Positions 8,696-16,858 of a stretch of DNA of 64,000 bases are shown here, piece by piece. Position 1 is the stretch's first letter. Each line of letters opens with the position of its first letter. Source of the DNA: Thermobifida halotolerans (GTDB lineage: Bacteria > Actinomycetota > Actinomycetes > Streptosporangiales > Streptosporangiaceae); NCBI RefSeq assembly GCF_003574835.2, contig NZ_CP063196.1, positions 3,968,001 through 4,032,000 on the forward strand, given 5' to 3'. The translations under genes and the position numbers were made by a program. The notes beneath the pieces are model-generated. The model was not told where the DNA came from, ran no database searches, and saw nothing but the letters and a program-made list of their open reading frames with translations.

Positions 8696-9835
8696 TCAGC
8701 TCGTGAGGAGCTCCTTGATCAGGACCGCCACCTGGTCGGTCTCGACCAGGAAGCCGTCGTGGCCCGCCGCCGACTCGATGACGCGGACCTCGTCGACTCC
8801 GGGGATGCCCGCCGCCAGCTCCCGCTGCTGGGCCAGCGGGTACAGGTGGTCGCTGCTGACCCCGCCGACCATGGTGCGCGCGGTGACGCGGCGCAGCGCC
8901 TCGGCGACCCCGCCGCGGCCCCGGCCCACGTCGTGGGTGTTCATGGCCCGGGTGAGCACCACGTAGCTGCCCGCGTCGAAGCGGCGGGCCAGTTTGGCCG
9001 CGTGGTGGTCCAGGTAGGACTCGACGGCGAACCGGCCGTCCGCCATCGGGTCCTCGCCGTCCTGGGCGGAGCGCCCGAAACGCTCGTCGAACTCGGTGGC
9101 CCCCCGGTAGGTGATGTGCGCGACGCGCCGGGCGATGCCCATACCGGCGACCGGTCCGGGGCCGGGCCGGTCGTAGTAGTCGCCGCCGTGCCAGTTCGGG
9201 TCGGACCGGATGGCGTGCAGTTGGGGCGCGGCCCACGCGATCTGCTGTGCGGAGCTGGCCGCGGGGCTGGCCAGCAGCAGCAGCCTGCGCACCCGCTCGG
9301 GGTGGGAGGCCGCCCACTCCAGGGCGCGCATACCGCCCATGGAGCCGCCGAGAACCGCGGCCCACGCGTCGATGCCGAACTCGCGCAGCAGGGCGAGTTC
9401 GGCGTGCACGGTGTCGCGGATGGTGATGCGGGGAAACCGGGAGCCCCAGGGCCTGCCGTCGGGTGCGGTCGACGACGGGCCGGTGCTGCCCTGGCAGCCG
9501 CCCAGCGCGTTGGGGGCGACCACGAAGTACCGGTTGGTGTCCAGCGGCAGGCCGGGGCCGATGATGCCCTCCCACCAGCCGGGGCTGGGGTGGCCGGGGC
9601 CCTCGGGGCCCACCACGTGGCTGTCCCCGGTCAGGGCGTGCAGGACCAGGACCGCGTTGGAGCGGTCCGCGTTGAGCCTCCCCCACGTCTCGTAGGCCAG
9701 GCGGACGCCGGGCAGCTCGCCGCCGGTCTCCAGCGGGAGCGGATCGGCGAGCTCCACCCAGTGCCGGTCCCCCGGCGGGTCCCCCTCCCGCCACGCCCCG
9801 GTGGCGGGAGGGGGACCGGCGGTGCCTTCGCTCAC
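8696..9835 (-). CDS. metX: Homoserine O-acetyltransferase
   Basis: A 379-residue alpha/beta-hydrolase-fold enzyme that acetylates L-homoserine with acetyl-CoA, the first committed step of methionine synthesis by direct sulfhydrylation. The nucleophile elbow GGSMGG carries Ser165; Asp329 in SSDHLYP and His359 in GHDGF complete the triad. N-terminal signatures HALTGDSH and NALGGCQGSTGP are typical of MetX. The GTG start overlaps the metY stop as GTGA, so the two are translationally coupled. Acetyl- versus succinyl-donor use is not decided by these motifs, but pairing with MetY and actinobacterial origin favour acetyl. Confidence 0.95.
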   Translation of the reverse strand: MSEGTAGPPPATGAWREGDPPGDRHWVELADPLPLETGGELPGVRLAYETWGRLNADRSNAVLVLHALTGDSHVVGPEGPGHPSPGWWEGIIGPGLPLDTNRYFVVAPNALGGCQGSTGPSSTAPDGRPWGSRFPRITIRDTVHAELALLREFGIDAWAAVLGGSMGGMRALEWAASHPERVRRLLLLASPAASSAQQIAWAAPQLHAIRSDPNWHGGDYYDRPGPGPVAGMGIARRVAHITYRGATEFDERFGRSAQDGEDPMADGRFAVESYLDHHAAKLARRFDAGSYVVLTRAMNTHDVGRGRGGVAEALRRVTARTMVGGVSSDHLYPLAQQRELAAGIPGVDEVRVIESAAGHDGFLVETDQVAVLIKELLTS

Positions 9836-11163
9836 TGGTGCGCCTTGGCCGCGCGCAGACCGGCCTCCAGGTCCGCTCGCAGGTCGTCGACGTGCTCCAG
9901 GCCCACGGACAGCCGCACGAGACCGGGGGTGACCCCGCCCGCGAGCTGCTCCTCGGGGGTGAGCTGGCTGTGCGTGGTGCTGGCCGGGTGGACGATCAGG
10001 CTGCGCACGTCACCGATGTTGACGAGCTGGCTGAACAGCTCCGTGCCGTCCACCAGCGCCCGTCCCGCGTCGACACCGCCGCGCAGCTCGAAGGAGACGA
10101 TCGCGCCCGCGCCCCTGGGCAGGTACTTCTGGGCGGCGGCGTAGTAGGGGCTGGAGGGCAGGCCGGGGTAGTAGACCCTCTCGACCTCGTCGCGGGACTC
10201 CAGCCACTCGGCGAGGGCCTGGGCGTTGGCGACGTGCCGGTCCATGCGCAGCGACAGCGTCTCGACGCCCTGCAGGATCAGGAAGCTGTTGAGCGGGGCG
10301 ATGGCCGCGCCGGTGTCGCGCAGCAGCTGCACCCGCAGCTTGGCGGCGTAGGCGCCCGGGCCGAGGGCCTCCCAGTACTTCAGGCCGTGGTAGCTGGGGT
10401 CGGGCTCGACGAAGCCGGGGAAGCGGTCGCCGTGCGCGCCGAAGTCGAAGGTGCCGCCGTCGACGACGACGCCCGCGACGGTGGTGCCGTGGCCGCCGAG
10501 GAACTTGGTGGCCGAGTGGACCACGATGTCCGCGCCGTGCTCGATGGGTCGCAGCAGGTAGGGCGTGGGCACGGTGTTGTCCACCATCAGCGGCACGCCG
10601 ACCTCGTGGGCGGCGTCGGCCACGCCGCGCACGTCGAGCACGTTGTTGGCCGGGTTGGGCAGGCTCTCGGCGAAGAACAGCCTGGTGTTGTCGCGGGCCG
10701 CCGCGCGCCAGGCGTCGAGGTCGTCCTGGTTCTCCAGGAAGGTCACCTCGATGCCGAGCTTGGGCAGGGTGTAGCGGAACAGGTTGTAGGTACCGCCGTA
10801 CAGCGACGGGCTGGCCACGATGTGGTCGCCCGCACCGGCCAGGTTGAGGACGGCGGCGGTGATGGCGGCCGACCCGGACGCGAACGCGACCGCCGCGGCG
10901 CCGCCCTCCAGGGCGGCCAGGCGCTGCTCCAGCACGTCCTGGGTGGGGTTCATGATCCGGGTGTAGATGTTGCCGGACTCGGCGAGGCTGAACAGGTCGG
11001 CGCCGTGCTGGGTGTCCCGGAAGACATACGAGGTGGTCTGGTAGATCGGGGTGGCCCGCGCGTTCGTGGCCGGGTCGGGTGCGGCTCCGGAGTGGATCTG
11101 CTTGGTCTCGAACGACCACTCTCCGGCCTCGGCGGATTCGGGCGTGGTGTCTTCAGCGGTCAT
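9832..11163 (-). CDS. metY: O-acetylhomoserine sulfhydrylase
   Basis: A 443-residue PLP enzyme of the Cys/Met metabolism family that converts O-acetylhomoserine plus sulfide to homocysteine and acetate. The PLP lysine is K220 in [11 protein letters not shown]. Other signatures are [27 protein letters not shown] and the long MetY-type insert before [10 protein letters not shown] set the start at the ATG at 11163, where ETKQIHSG follows at the usual distance. It is the first gene of metYX, and a leader peptide of the actinobacterial sulfur type lies 152 bp upstream, so expression probably responds to cysteine or methionine supply. Confidence 0.95.
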   Translation of the reverse strand: MTAEDTTPESAEAGEWSFETKQIHSGAAPDPATNARATPIYQTTSYVFRDTQHGADLFSLAESGNIYTRIMNPTQDVLEQRLAALEGGAAAVAFASGSAAITAAVLNLAGAGDHIVASPSLYGGTYNLFRYTLPKLGIEVTFLENQDDLDAWRAAARDNTRLFFAESLPNPANNVLDVRGVADAAHEVGVPLMVDNTVPTPYLLRPIEHGADIVVHSATKFLGGHGTTVAGVVVDGGTFDFGAHGDRFPGFVEPDPSYHGLKYWEALGPGAYAAKLRVQLLRDTGAAIAPLNSFLILQGVETLSLRMDRHVANAQALAEWLESRDEVERVYYPGLPSSPYYAAAQKYLPRGAGAIVSFELRGGVDAGRALVDGTELFSQLVNIGDVRSLIVHPASTTHSQLTPEEQLAGGVTPGLVRLSVGLEHVDDLRADLEAGLRAAKAHQ

Positions 11164-11315
11164 GGTGCTCCTGTCGAAACGCACTGCTGGGCGGTACGGG
11201 AAGGCGGGTGACGGCACGGGCGGACCGGGCCGGGTGCGGTCGGCGGTCCGGTGCTGACGTGCGGTTGGCGCGCGCCGGTGGCTGCGGGAGACGTCCGGGA
11301 AAGAGGCGTCGCTGA

Positions 11316-11390
11316 TCAGCGCATGCCGCGACAGAGCATGCTGCTCACGCGTGCGTAGTCGACGTGTCGGCGCGAGACGAGCTCAACCAT
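11316..11390 (-). CDS. Sulfur-gene leader peptide (RRHVDY...LCR type)
   Basis: A 24-residue ORF, MVELVSRRHVDYARVSSMLC followed by RGMR. The core S-R-R-H-V-D-x-x-R-V-x-x-x-L-C-R matches the short putative leader peptides that I know from actinobacterial sulfur genes. There is no Shine-Dalgarno, and the predicted -10 lies eight bases before the ATG, so translation is probably leaderless. It precedes metYX in the same direction with 152 bp between. Regulation by ribosome stalling at the C-terminal Cys codon is the likely role; this is inference from the family and position. Confidence 0.7.
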   Translation of the reverse strand: MVELVSRRHVDYARVSSMLCRGMR

Positions 11391-11397
11391 GACAACG

Positions 11398-11427
11398 AGG
11401 TTAACCGCAGTCTCAGGATTCCGTCCA
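11398..11427 (-). promoter_or_regulatory. Predicted promoter of the metYX leader
   Basis: Reading leftward, TGGACG (-35, 11422-11427), an 18-bp spacer and TAACCT (-10, 11398-11403). The expected start site falls at the leader ATG (11390), giving a leaderless transcript. Confidence 0.4.
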
Positions 11428-11504
11428 GGAGTCTCACATTCCGGACGCGGGTGCCTGTCGGCCCCGGCCGTGGCCCCGCGCGCCCGCCGCGTCGGACGGC
11501 GGTC

Positions 11505-12533
11505 GTGCGTGTCGCCATGCTGGGTCCGTTCGAACTGCGGGACAGGGACCGCCACCCTGTCGACCTGGGCGGACGCAGGGTCGCGGCCCTGGTCGCGCGC
11601 CTCGCCCCGGCCCCCGGCGCGCTCGTGTCCACCGACACGCTGGTCGCGGCCCTGTGGGACGGCTCCTCCGACCGTGGCGGCGCCAACGCGGTGCAGCGCC
11701 CGGTGTCGCGCGCCCGTCGGGTGATGCGGGAGCACGGCGCGGACGACCTGGCGATCGTCTCGCGGCGGGGCGGCTACCTGCTCGACGTCGACCCCGGGAG
11801 GTGGACGTCGTCGCCTTCGGGCGGCTGGCCGCCGCTGACCGAACCGCCGTCCTTCGGCTGGAACCGCTTCGACCGACTGGCCGCCGCCCTGCCCGCGGAC
11901 CGGACGCTGCTGGTCCTGGACAACTGCGAGTACCTGGTCGACGAGGTCGCCGCGTTCGTCCACCGCCTGCCGGGCCGCTGCCCGGGGTTCGCCGTTGACG
12001 TGGACACGGCGGGAGCGGTCGTCGAGATCTGCCGTCGGCTGGACGGGCTGCCGCTGGCCATCGAGTTGGCCGCCGCCCGGATGCGCACGATGACCGCCCA
12101 CCACATCGCCGACCGCCTCGACGACCGGTTCCGGCTGCTCTCCGGCGGCAGCCGCACCTCGACCGCACGGCACCGCACCCTGCGCGCGGTGCTGGACTGG
12201 AGCTGGCACCTCCTCGAAGACGCCGAGCGGACACTGGCCCGGCGGCTGTCGGTCATGGTCGGCGACGCGACCGCCGAATCGGCCGCGCGGGTGTGCGCCG
12301 GAGCGGACCTGGCCCCCGACGACGTGCTCTACCCGCTGTCCTCCCCGGCCGAGAGATCGCTCGTGCGGGTGGTGGAGCAGGCGCCGGGGAGGCCGCGCGG
12401 CTGCTCGGCGAGGCGGTGCGGTTGCGCGGGGGGCGCGACGACGGCAGTCCGCGGGTGCGGTCCCTGACCGCGTCGCTGCGCGCGGCGCTCGGCGACGACG
12501 GGTACCTGCGGCACTACCGGGCCGGGTGCGGGA
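11505..12533 (+). pseudogene. Decayed AfsR/SARP-like regulator with ATPase domain
   Basis: Remnant of a large transcriptional regulator. A winged-helix DNA-binding segment is recognisable from the GTG at 11505 (MLGPFELRD..., then SRRGGYLLDVDPG). The start of the BTAD domain (VDVVAFGRLAA) has moved to another frame near 11800, showing a frameshift. The original frame then resumes with an ATPase fragment: LLVLDNCEYLVDEVA, RLDGLPLAIELAAARM and HRTLRAVLDWSWHLL. The Walker A region and much of the BTAD domain are deleted. The 3' end is lost at an IS256-type relic whose sequence begins about 12534. Intact family members are near 1,000 residues. It is not the regulator of a neighbour in its present state. 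Confidence 0.75.
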
Positions 12534-12566
12534 GTGCCAAGTTAGGGGTGTAACTGTTTTTCCTGG

Positions 12567-12852
12567 TCAGTGGCGTGTCGCGCTGAGGCGGCCGTCGAAG
12601 GTGATGGCGAAGGCGTTCAACGCGCGCTTCCAGCGGGCGCTCCAGCGTTTGCGGCCGGTGCCCTTGGGATCCAGGCTCGTCAACGCCAGATAGACGCACT
12701 TGAACGCGGCCTGCTCGCCGGGGGGGTGCCCGCGTGCCTTGACCGCGCGGCGGATACGGGCGTTGATCGACTTCGATCGCGTTGGTGGTGCAGACGATGC
12801 GTCGAATCTCGATGTCGAAGACCAGGAACGGCACCCTCTCGGCCCAGGCGTG
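12567..12852 (-). pseudogene. IS256-family transposase C-terminal relic
   Basis: The last ~95 codons of a Mutator/IS256-type transposase remain: VPFLVFDIEIRRIVCTTNAI in one frame, then NARIRRAVKARGH, SLDPKGTGRKRW and RWKRALNAFAITFDGRLSA in another. One extra base at about 12771 breaks the frame inside the T-N-A-I-E-S-(I/L)-N motif; removing it restores the consensus. The catalytic D-D-E region upstream is absent. The element's end probably lies near 12534, inside the regulator pseudogene, suggesting insertion followed by deletion. Confidence 0.8.
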
Positions 12853-13087
12853 GCCTCCGTTCGAAACGGAGCGGTAGGCAACTTCCATGTGACATGCGCC
12901 ACACACATTTTCCATCCTTGCCGTTGCGGGGGAGAGGCCGACAGCACACCACCACCGCGGCCCCCGAGGGCGCCCTGGACGCCGACGGGTGGTCCGATCA
13001 CCCCGGTCCGGCCCCGCCGCCGGAGTCTGCGCCCCCGGACCGGGCGGACGGCCCGGTTCCCGCTTTCCCCGCGTGTCCCCACCGTGC

Positions 13088-13105
13088 TATTGAAACGAAC
13101 AAATC
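13088..13105. promoter_or_regulatory. Distal copy of candidate lut operator
   Basis: TATTGAAACGAACAAATC. The core TTGAAACGAnCAAAT is repeated at 13326-13340. TTG...CAA symmetry suggests a dimeric regulator such as the GntR-type LutR; no such gene is adjacent. Confidence 0.4.
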
Positions 13106-13324
13106 ACTGGATCCGCCCGGCACCGCTCCCCCTCGCGGTGCCGGTCGCCCCTCGGACGCGGGACCCACCGCCAGCCGCCCGGAGAGACGGTCTCCGCCTC
13201 TCCGCCCCAGAATCCCGGGAAAGCCAGGAAGCAGGGGGAACACCGTCCCCAGGGACATCTCGGGCGATTCCGGCACGGATCGGTTCCCGCTGCCTCTTCC
13301 CTCCCTCCTGCGGTCCGATATAGC

Positions 13325-13340
13325 TTTGAAACGATCAAAT
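13325..13340. promoter_or_regulatory. Proximal copy of candidate lut operator
   Basis: TTTGAAACGATCAAAT, about 50 bp before the lutA start. It contains the near-palindrome TTTGA-N5-TCAAA and matches the distal copy at 13 of 15 core positions. Confidence 0.45.
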
Positions 13341-13390
13341 TCGTAGGATCGCCCAGCCGTTCCCCCACACTCCCGGCACCGAGAGGACCC

Positions 13391-14128
13391 ATGCGGATCG
13401 CGCTGTTCATCACCTGTGTGAACGACACCCTGTTCCCGCGCACCGGCCAGGCCGTCGTACGGCTGCTGGAGCGGCTGGGCCACGAGGCGGTGTTCCCGAC
13501 CGAGCAGACCTGCTGCGGACAGATGCACTTCAACACCGGCTACCGCCGCGACGCCCAGAAACTGGCGGTGCGCTTCGTGCGGACCTTCGCCGACCACGAC
13601 GTGGTCCTCGCCCCGTCGGGCTCGTGCGCGGCCATGATCCGCGACAACTACGCCCGACTGGGGCGGACCGGCAGCCGCCTGGAGCGCGCCGCCGCCGAGG
13701 TCGCCCCCCGCGTGCTCGACCTGTCCGAACTCCTGGTGGACGTCCTCGGCGTCACCGACGTGGGCGCCTACTTCCCGCACCGGGTCGCCTACCACCCCAC
13801 CTGCCACGGCATGCGCCTGCTCGGCCTGGGCGACCGCCCCACCCGGCTGCTGCGCGCGGTGCGCGGCCTGGAACTGGTGGAACTGGCCGACGCCGAGGAG
13901 TGCTGCGGCTTCGGCGGCACCTTCGCGGTGAAGAACCCGGACGTGTCCGCCGCGATGGGCTGGGACAAGGCCCGCAACGTCGCCGCCACCGGCGCGGAGG
14001 TGCTGTGCGCCGTGGACAACTCCTGCCTCATGCACATCGGCGGCACCCTGCGGCGGCAGCGCTCCGGAGTGCGGGTCATGCACCTCGCCGAGATCCTCGC
14101 CTCGACCGAGAAGGAGCCCGCCCGGTGA
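13391..14128 (+). CDS. lutA: Lactate utilisation protein A (Fe-S binding)
   Basis: A 245-residue protein with two cysteine-rich CCG domains: TEQTCCGQMHFN near residues 37-48 and DAEECCGFGGTF near 172-183, plus YHPTCHGMR. These domains bind an Fe-S or heterodisulfide-type centre in LutA/GlcF/HdrB proteins. With LutB and LutC it forms a complex that oxidises L-lactate to pyruvate and feeds electrons to the respiratory chain. GAGAGGA precedes the ATG. Its stop overlaps the lutB GTG as GTGA, indicating coupled translation. Confidence 0.9.
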   Translation: MRIALFITCVNDTLFPRTGQAVVRLLERLGHEAVFPTEQTCCGQMHFNTGYRRDAQKLAVRFVRTFADHDVVLAPSGSCAAMIRDNYARLGRTGSRLERAAAEVAPRVLDLSELLVDVLGVTDVGAYFPHRVAYHPTCHGMRLLGLGDRPTRLLRAVRGLELVELADAEECCGFGGTFAVKNPDVSAAMGWDKARNVAATGAEVLCAVDNSCLMHIGGTLRRQRSGVRVMHLAEILASTEKEPAR

Positions 14129-15555
14129 GTGGAACCTTCCTGGGAATGCCCGCGTTCCCGACAGCCGCCGAGTCCGCCGTCGCCGACCCGCAACTCCGCC
14201 ACAACCTGCGCAAGGCCACCCGCACCATTCGCCGCACCCGCCGCACGGTGGTCGGGGAGGTCGACGACTGGGCCGGACTGCGCGCGGCGGGCGCGGCGAT
14301 CAAGGACCGCACGCTGCGTCACCTGGACCGCCACCTGGAGCGGTTGGAGGAGGCGGTCACCGCCGCGGGCGGGCACGTGCACTGGGCCGCCGACGCCGAC
14401 GAGGCCAACGCCATCGTCACCGGCCTGGTACGGGCCACCGGCGAGAGCGAGGTGGTCAAGGTCAAGTCGATGGCCACCCAGGAGATCGGCCTCAACGAGG
14501 CGCTGGCCGCCGCCGGGATCACCGCCTACGAGACCGACCTGGCCGAACTCATCGTGCAGCTCGGCGAGGACCGCCCCTCCCACATCCTGGTCCCCGCGAT
14601 CCACCGCAACCGCGCCGAGATCCGCGAGATCTTCCTGCGCACCATGGCCGACTGGGGGGTGCCCGCACCCGACGACCTCACCGACGACCCGCGCGCGCTC
14701 GCCGAGGCCGCCCGCAGGCACCTGCGCGACCGGTTCCTCACCACCAGGGTCGCGGTGTCGGGCGCGAACTTCGCGGTCGCCGAGACCGGCACCCTCGTGG
14801 TGCTGGAGTCCGAGGGCAACGGCCGGATGTGCCTGACCCTGCCCGAGACGCTGATCTCGGTGGTGGGCATCGAGAAACTGGTGCCCACCTGGCAGGACCT
14901 GGAGGTGTTCCTGCGCCTGCTGCCGCGCTCCTCCACCGGCGAGCGCATGAACCCCTACACCTCGATGTGGACCGGCGTCGCCCCCGGCGACGGGCCCCGG
15001 GAGTTCCACCTGGTGCTGCTGGACAACGGGCGCACCGACGTGCTCGCCGACGAGGTGGGCCGCCAGGCGCTGCGCTGCATCCGCTGCTCGGCCTGCCTGA
15101 ACGTGTGCCCCGTCTACGAGCGGACCGGCGGCCACGCCTACGGCTCGGTCTACCCCGGGCCGATCGGCGCGATCCTCACCCCGCAACTGCGCGGCACCGC
15201 CTCCGAGGTGGACGCGTCCCTGCCGTACGCGTCGTCGCTGTGCGGCGCGTGCTTCGAGGTGTGCCCGGTGGCGATCGACATTCCCGAGGTGCTGGTGCAC
15301 CTGCGTGAACGGGTCGTCGAGCAGGGCGGCCGTCCGGGGGAGCGCGCGGTGATGGCCGCCGCCTCCTGGGCGTTCGGCGACGAGCGCCGCCTGGGCTGGG
15401 CGCAGCGCACGGCGGGCGGGGCGCGGTCGCTGGTGCCGCGGCGGCTGCCGCTGGGCCCGGCGGTGGCCTGGACCGACACCCGGGACCTGCCCGAGATCCC
15501 GCCCGAACCGTTCCGGGACTGGTGGGCGCGGCGTGAGAAGGAGGATGGACGGTGA
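14125..15555 (+). CDS. lutB: Lactate utilisation protein B (Fe-S protein)
   Basis: A 476-residue iron-sulfur protein, full length for the family. The N-terminal two-thirds is the LutB/LUD domain (KVKSMATQEIGLNEAL, HRNRAEIREIF, TGTLVVLESEGNGRM). The C-terminal third has two ferredoxin-type 4Fe-4S motifs, CIRCSACLNVCPVY and CGACFEVCPV. It is the electron-carrying centre of the L-lactate oxidation complex. The GTG at 14125 overlaps the lutA stop by four bases; the lutC GTG overlaps this stop in the same way, so the three genes form one tightly coupled operon. Confidence 0.92.
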   Translation: MSGTFLGMPAFPTAAESAVADPQLRHNLRKATRTIRRTRRTVVGEVDDWAGLRAAGAAIKDRTLRHLDRHLERLEEAVTAAGGHVHWAADADEANAIVTGLVRATGESEVVKVKSMATQEIGLNEALAAAGITAYETDLAELIVQLGEDRPSHILVPAIHRNRAEIREIFLRTMADWGVPAPDDLTDDPRALAEAARRHLRDRFLTTRVAVSGANFAVAETGTLVVLESEGNGRMCLTLPETLISVVGIEKLVPTWQDLEVFLRLLPRSSTGERMNPYTSMWTGVAPGDGPREFHLVLLDNGRTDVLADEVGRQALRCIRCSACLNVCPVYERTGGHAYGSVYPGPIGAILTPQLRGTASEVDASLPYASSLCGACFEVCPVAIDIPEVLVHLRERVVEQGGRPGERAVMAAASWAFGDERRLGWAQRTAGGARSLVPRRLPLGPAVAWTDTRDLPEIPPEPFRDWWARREKEDGR

Positions 15556-16172
15556 GCGGATCGCGGGAGCGCATCCTGGCCAGGGTGCGGGCGGCGCTGG
15601 CGGACGTGCCGCGCGACGAGGAGCCCGCGGAGGTCGCGGTGCCGCCCGGACGGGCCGCGACCGACCTGGTGGACCTGTTCGTGGACCGGTTGGAGCACTA
15701 CCGGGCGCGTCCGCACCGGGTGCGCGCCGCCGACCTGCCCGAGGCGGTGGCCGCGGCGCTGCGGCGGCGCGGGGCCGGGCGCGTGGTGGCGCCCGCCGAC
15801 CTGCCCGGAACCTGGACGGAGCGGGCCGAGACGGCCGTGGTCGCCGACGGCGGTCTCGACCTGGCCGCGCTCGACGCGGTGGACGGGGTGATCACCGGGT
15901 GCGCCGTGGCCGTGGCCGAGACCGGCACGATCGTGCTGGACGGGGGCGCGGCCCAGGGGCGGCGGGCGCTGACCCTGGTGCCCGACTACCACCTGTGCGT
16001 GGTGCACGCCGACCAGATCGTGCCGGACGTGCCCGACGCGGTGGCGCGCCTGTCCCCCACCCGCCCGCTGACCTGGATCAGCGGCCCGTCGGCCACCAGC
16101 GACATCGAACTCGACCGCGTGGAGGGCGTGCACGGCCCCCGGACCCTGGAGGTACTGGTCGTCTCCCCGTGA
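15552..16172 (+). CDS. lutC: Lactate utilisation protein C
   Basis: A 206-residue LUD-domain protein, the third part of the LutABC L-lactate oxidation system. Family features include RERILARVRAAL at the N-terminus, GVITGCAVAVAETGTIVLD and SATSDIELDRVEGVHGPR near the C-terminus. It contains no cysteine clusters, as expected. The GTG start overlaps the lutB stop (GTGA). A strong hairpin follows the stop, ending the operon before a convergent TetR gene. Confidence 0.92.
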   Translation: MSGSRERILARVRAALADVPRDEEPAEVAVPPGRAATDLVDLFVDRLEHYRARPHRVRAADLPEAVAAALRRRGAGRVVAPADLPGTWTERAETAVVADGGLDLAALDAVDGVITGCAVAVAETGTIVLDGGAAQGRRALTLVPDYHLCVVHADQIVPDVPDAVARLSPTRPLTWISGPSATSDIELDRVEGVHGPRTLEVLVVSP

Positions 16173-16180
16173 TCCTGTCA

Positions 16181-16214
16181 CCGCGGTCACCCCGGACTCC
16201 CGGAGTGACCGCGG
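16181..16214. terminator. Bidirectional terminator between lutC and tetR-type gene
   Basis: A perfect 10-bp stem, CCGCGGTCAC (16181-16190) with GTGACCGCGG (16205-16214), and a 14-nt loop between two convergent genes. Confidence 0.7.
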
Positions 16215-16262
16215 GAGCGGACAGGCAGCGGACCGCTCCTCCGCAGCTCGGCCCCGCCGGGT

Positions 16263-16835
16263 TCAACGGGGAGTGACCAGCCTCTGCACCCCCGGGGCGT
16301 ACAGTTCCACCACCCGTTCGGTGTCGGCCGTGCGGCCGGTGGCCCGGTAGTGGACGTTGAGGGTCGCGCCCAGACCGAGCAGCTGGGCGACGACCAGTTC
16401 CGCGCGCAGGCGGACATCCGGGGGGTCCAGGCGGGTCGCCACCGCGTCGGTGACCTGGGTGTGGAAGTACTCCCGCACCACCGTGCGCTCGTCCTGGGCA
16501 CCGCTGGAGAAGACCACGCGCAGCAGCGGGTCGGCCCCGTTCCTCTCGCGCAGTGCGACGAGGGTGCGGACCATGTGCTCGCCGAGCCGCTCCGCCGGGG
16601 CGTCGAGCAGCAGCTCGGCGGCCTCCGCGAAGTCCGCCGAGGCGCGCAGCAGGCGTTCCTTGGTGCCGAAGTGCTTGATGACCAGCGCCGCGCTGACGCC
16701 CGCGTCGGCCGCGATGGAGCGGATGGTCACGTCGGCGTAGGGGTGCAGCGCGAAGGCGCGGCGCGCGGCCCGCAGGATCGCCGGACGGCTCGACTCCGCT
16801 GTCCGCGCTGCCTGCTGACCGCTGCTGTGGTTCAC
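16263..16835 (-). CDS. TetR-family transcriptional regulator
   Basis: A 190-residue regulator. The N-terminal helix-turn-helix covers about 15-62 (AILRAARRAF, VTIRSIAADAGVSAALVIKHF, GTKERLL) and is typical of TetR repressors. The rest is a helical ligand-binding/dimerisation domain with no identified ligand. The GTG start lies 24 bases after the stop of an MFS efflux gene in the same direction, so the two form an operon. A perfect palindrome before that MFS gene (18315-18332) is the likely operator, giving autorepression relieved by the pump's substrate; this is inferred from layout. Confidence 0.9.
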   Translation of the reverse strand: MNHSSGQQAARTAESSRPAILRAARRAFALHPYADVTIRSIAADAGVSAALVIKHFGTKERLLRASADFAEAAELLLDAPAERLGEHMVRTLVALRERNGADPLLRVVFSSGAQDERTVVREYFHTQVTDAVATRLDPPDVRLRAELVVAQLLGLGATLNVHYRATGRTADTERVVELYAPGVQRLVTPR

Positions 16836-16858
16836 CCGCGACTCCCGGTCGAGACTGC

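Larger units (their letters stand above)
12853..13390. other. Intergenic region between IS relic and lut operon
   Basis: No gene is seen. The left part is residual, non-conserved sequence next to the transposase relic. The right part is regulatory: two related TTGAAACGA(A/T)CAAAT sequences (13090-13104 and 13326-13340). A perfect 10-bp hairpin (13117-13126 with 13135-13144) directly follows the first copy. Confidence 0.5.

Noticed and set aside
12514-12915. Open frame across the IS relic as an intact gene
   Set aside because: It joins transposase sequence in one frame with out-of-frame translation; the transposase reading needs a frameshift correction.
16263-16835. TetR gene considered as regulator of lutABC
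   Set aside because: It is convergent with lutC behind a terminator and is joined to the MFS gene, which has its own palindrome; the lut upstream sites have a different sequence.
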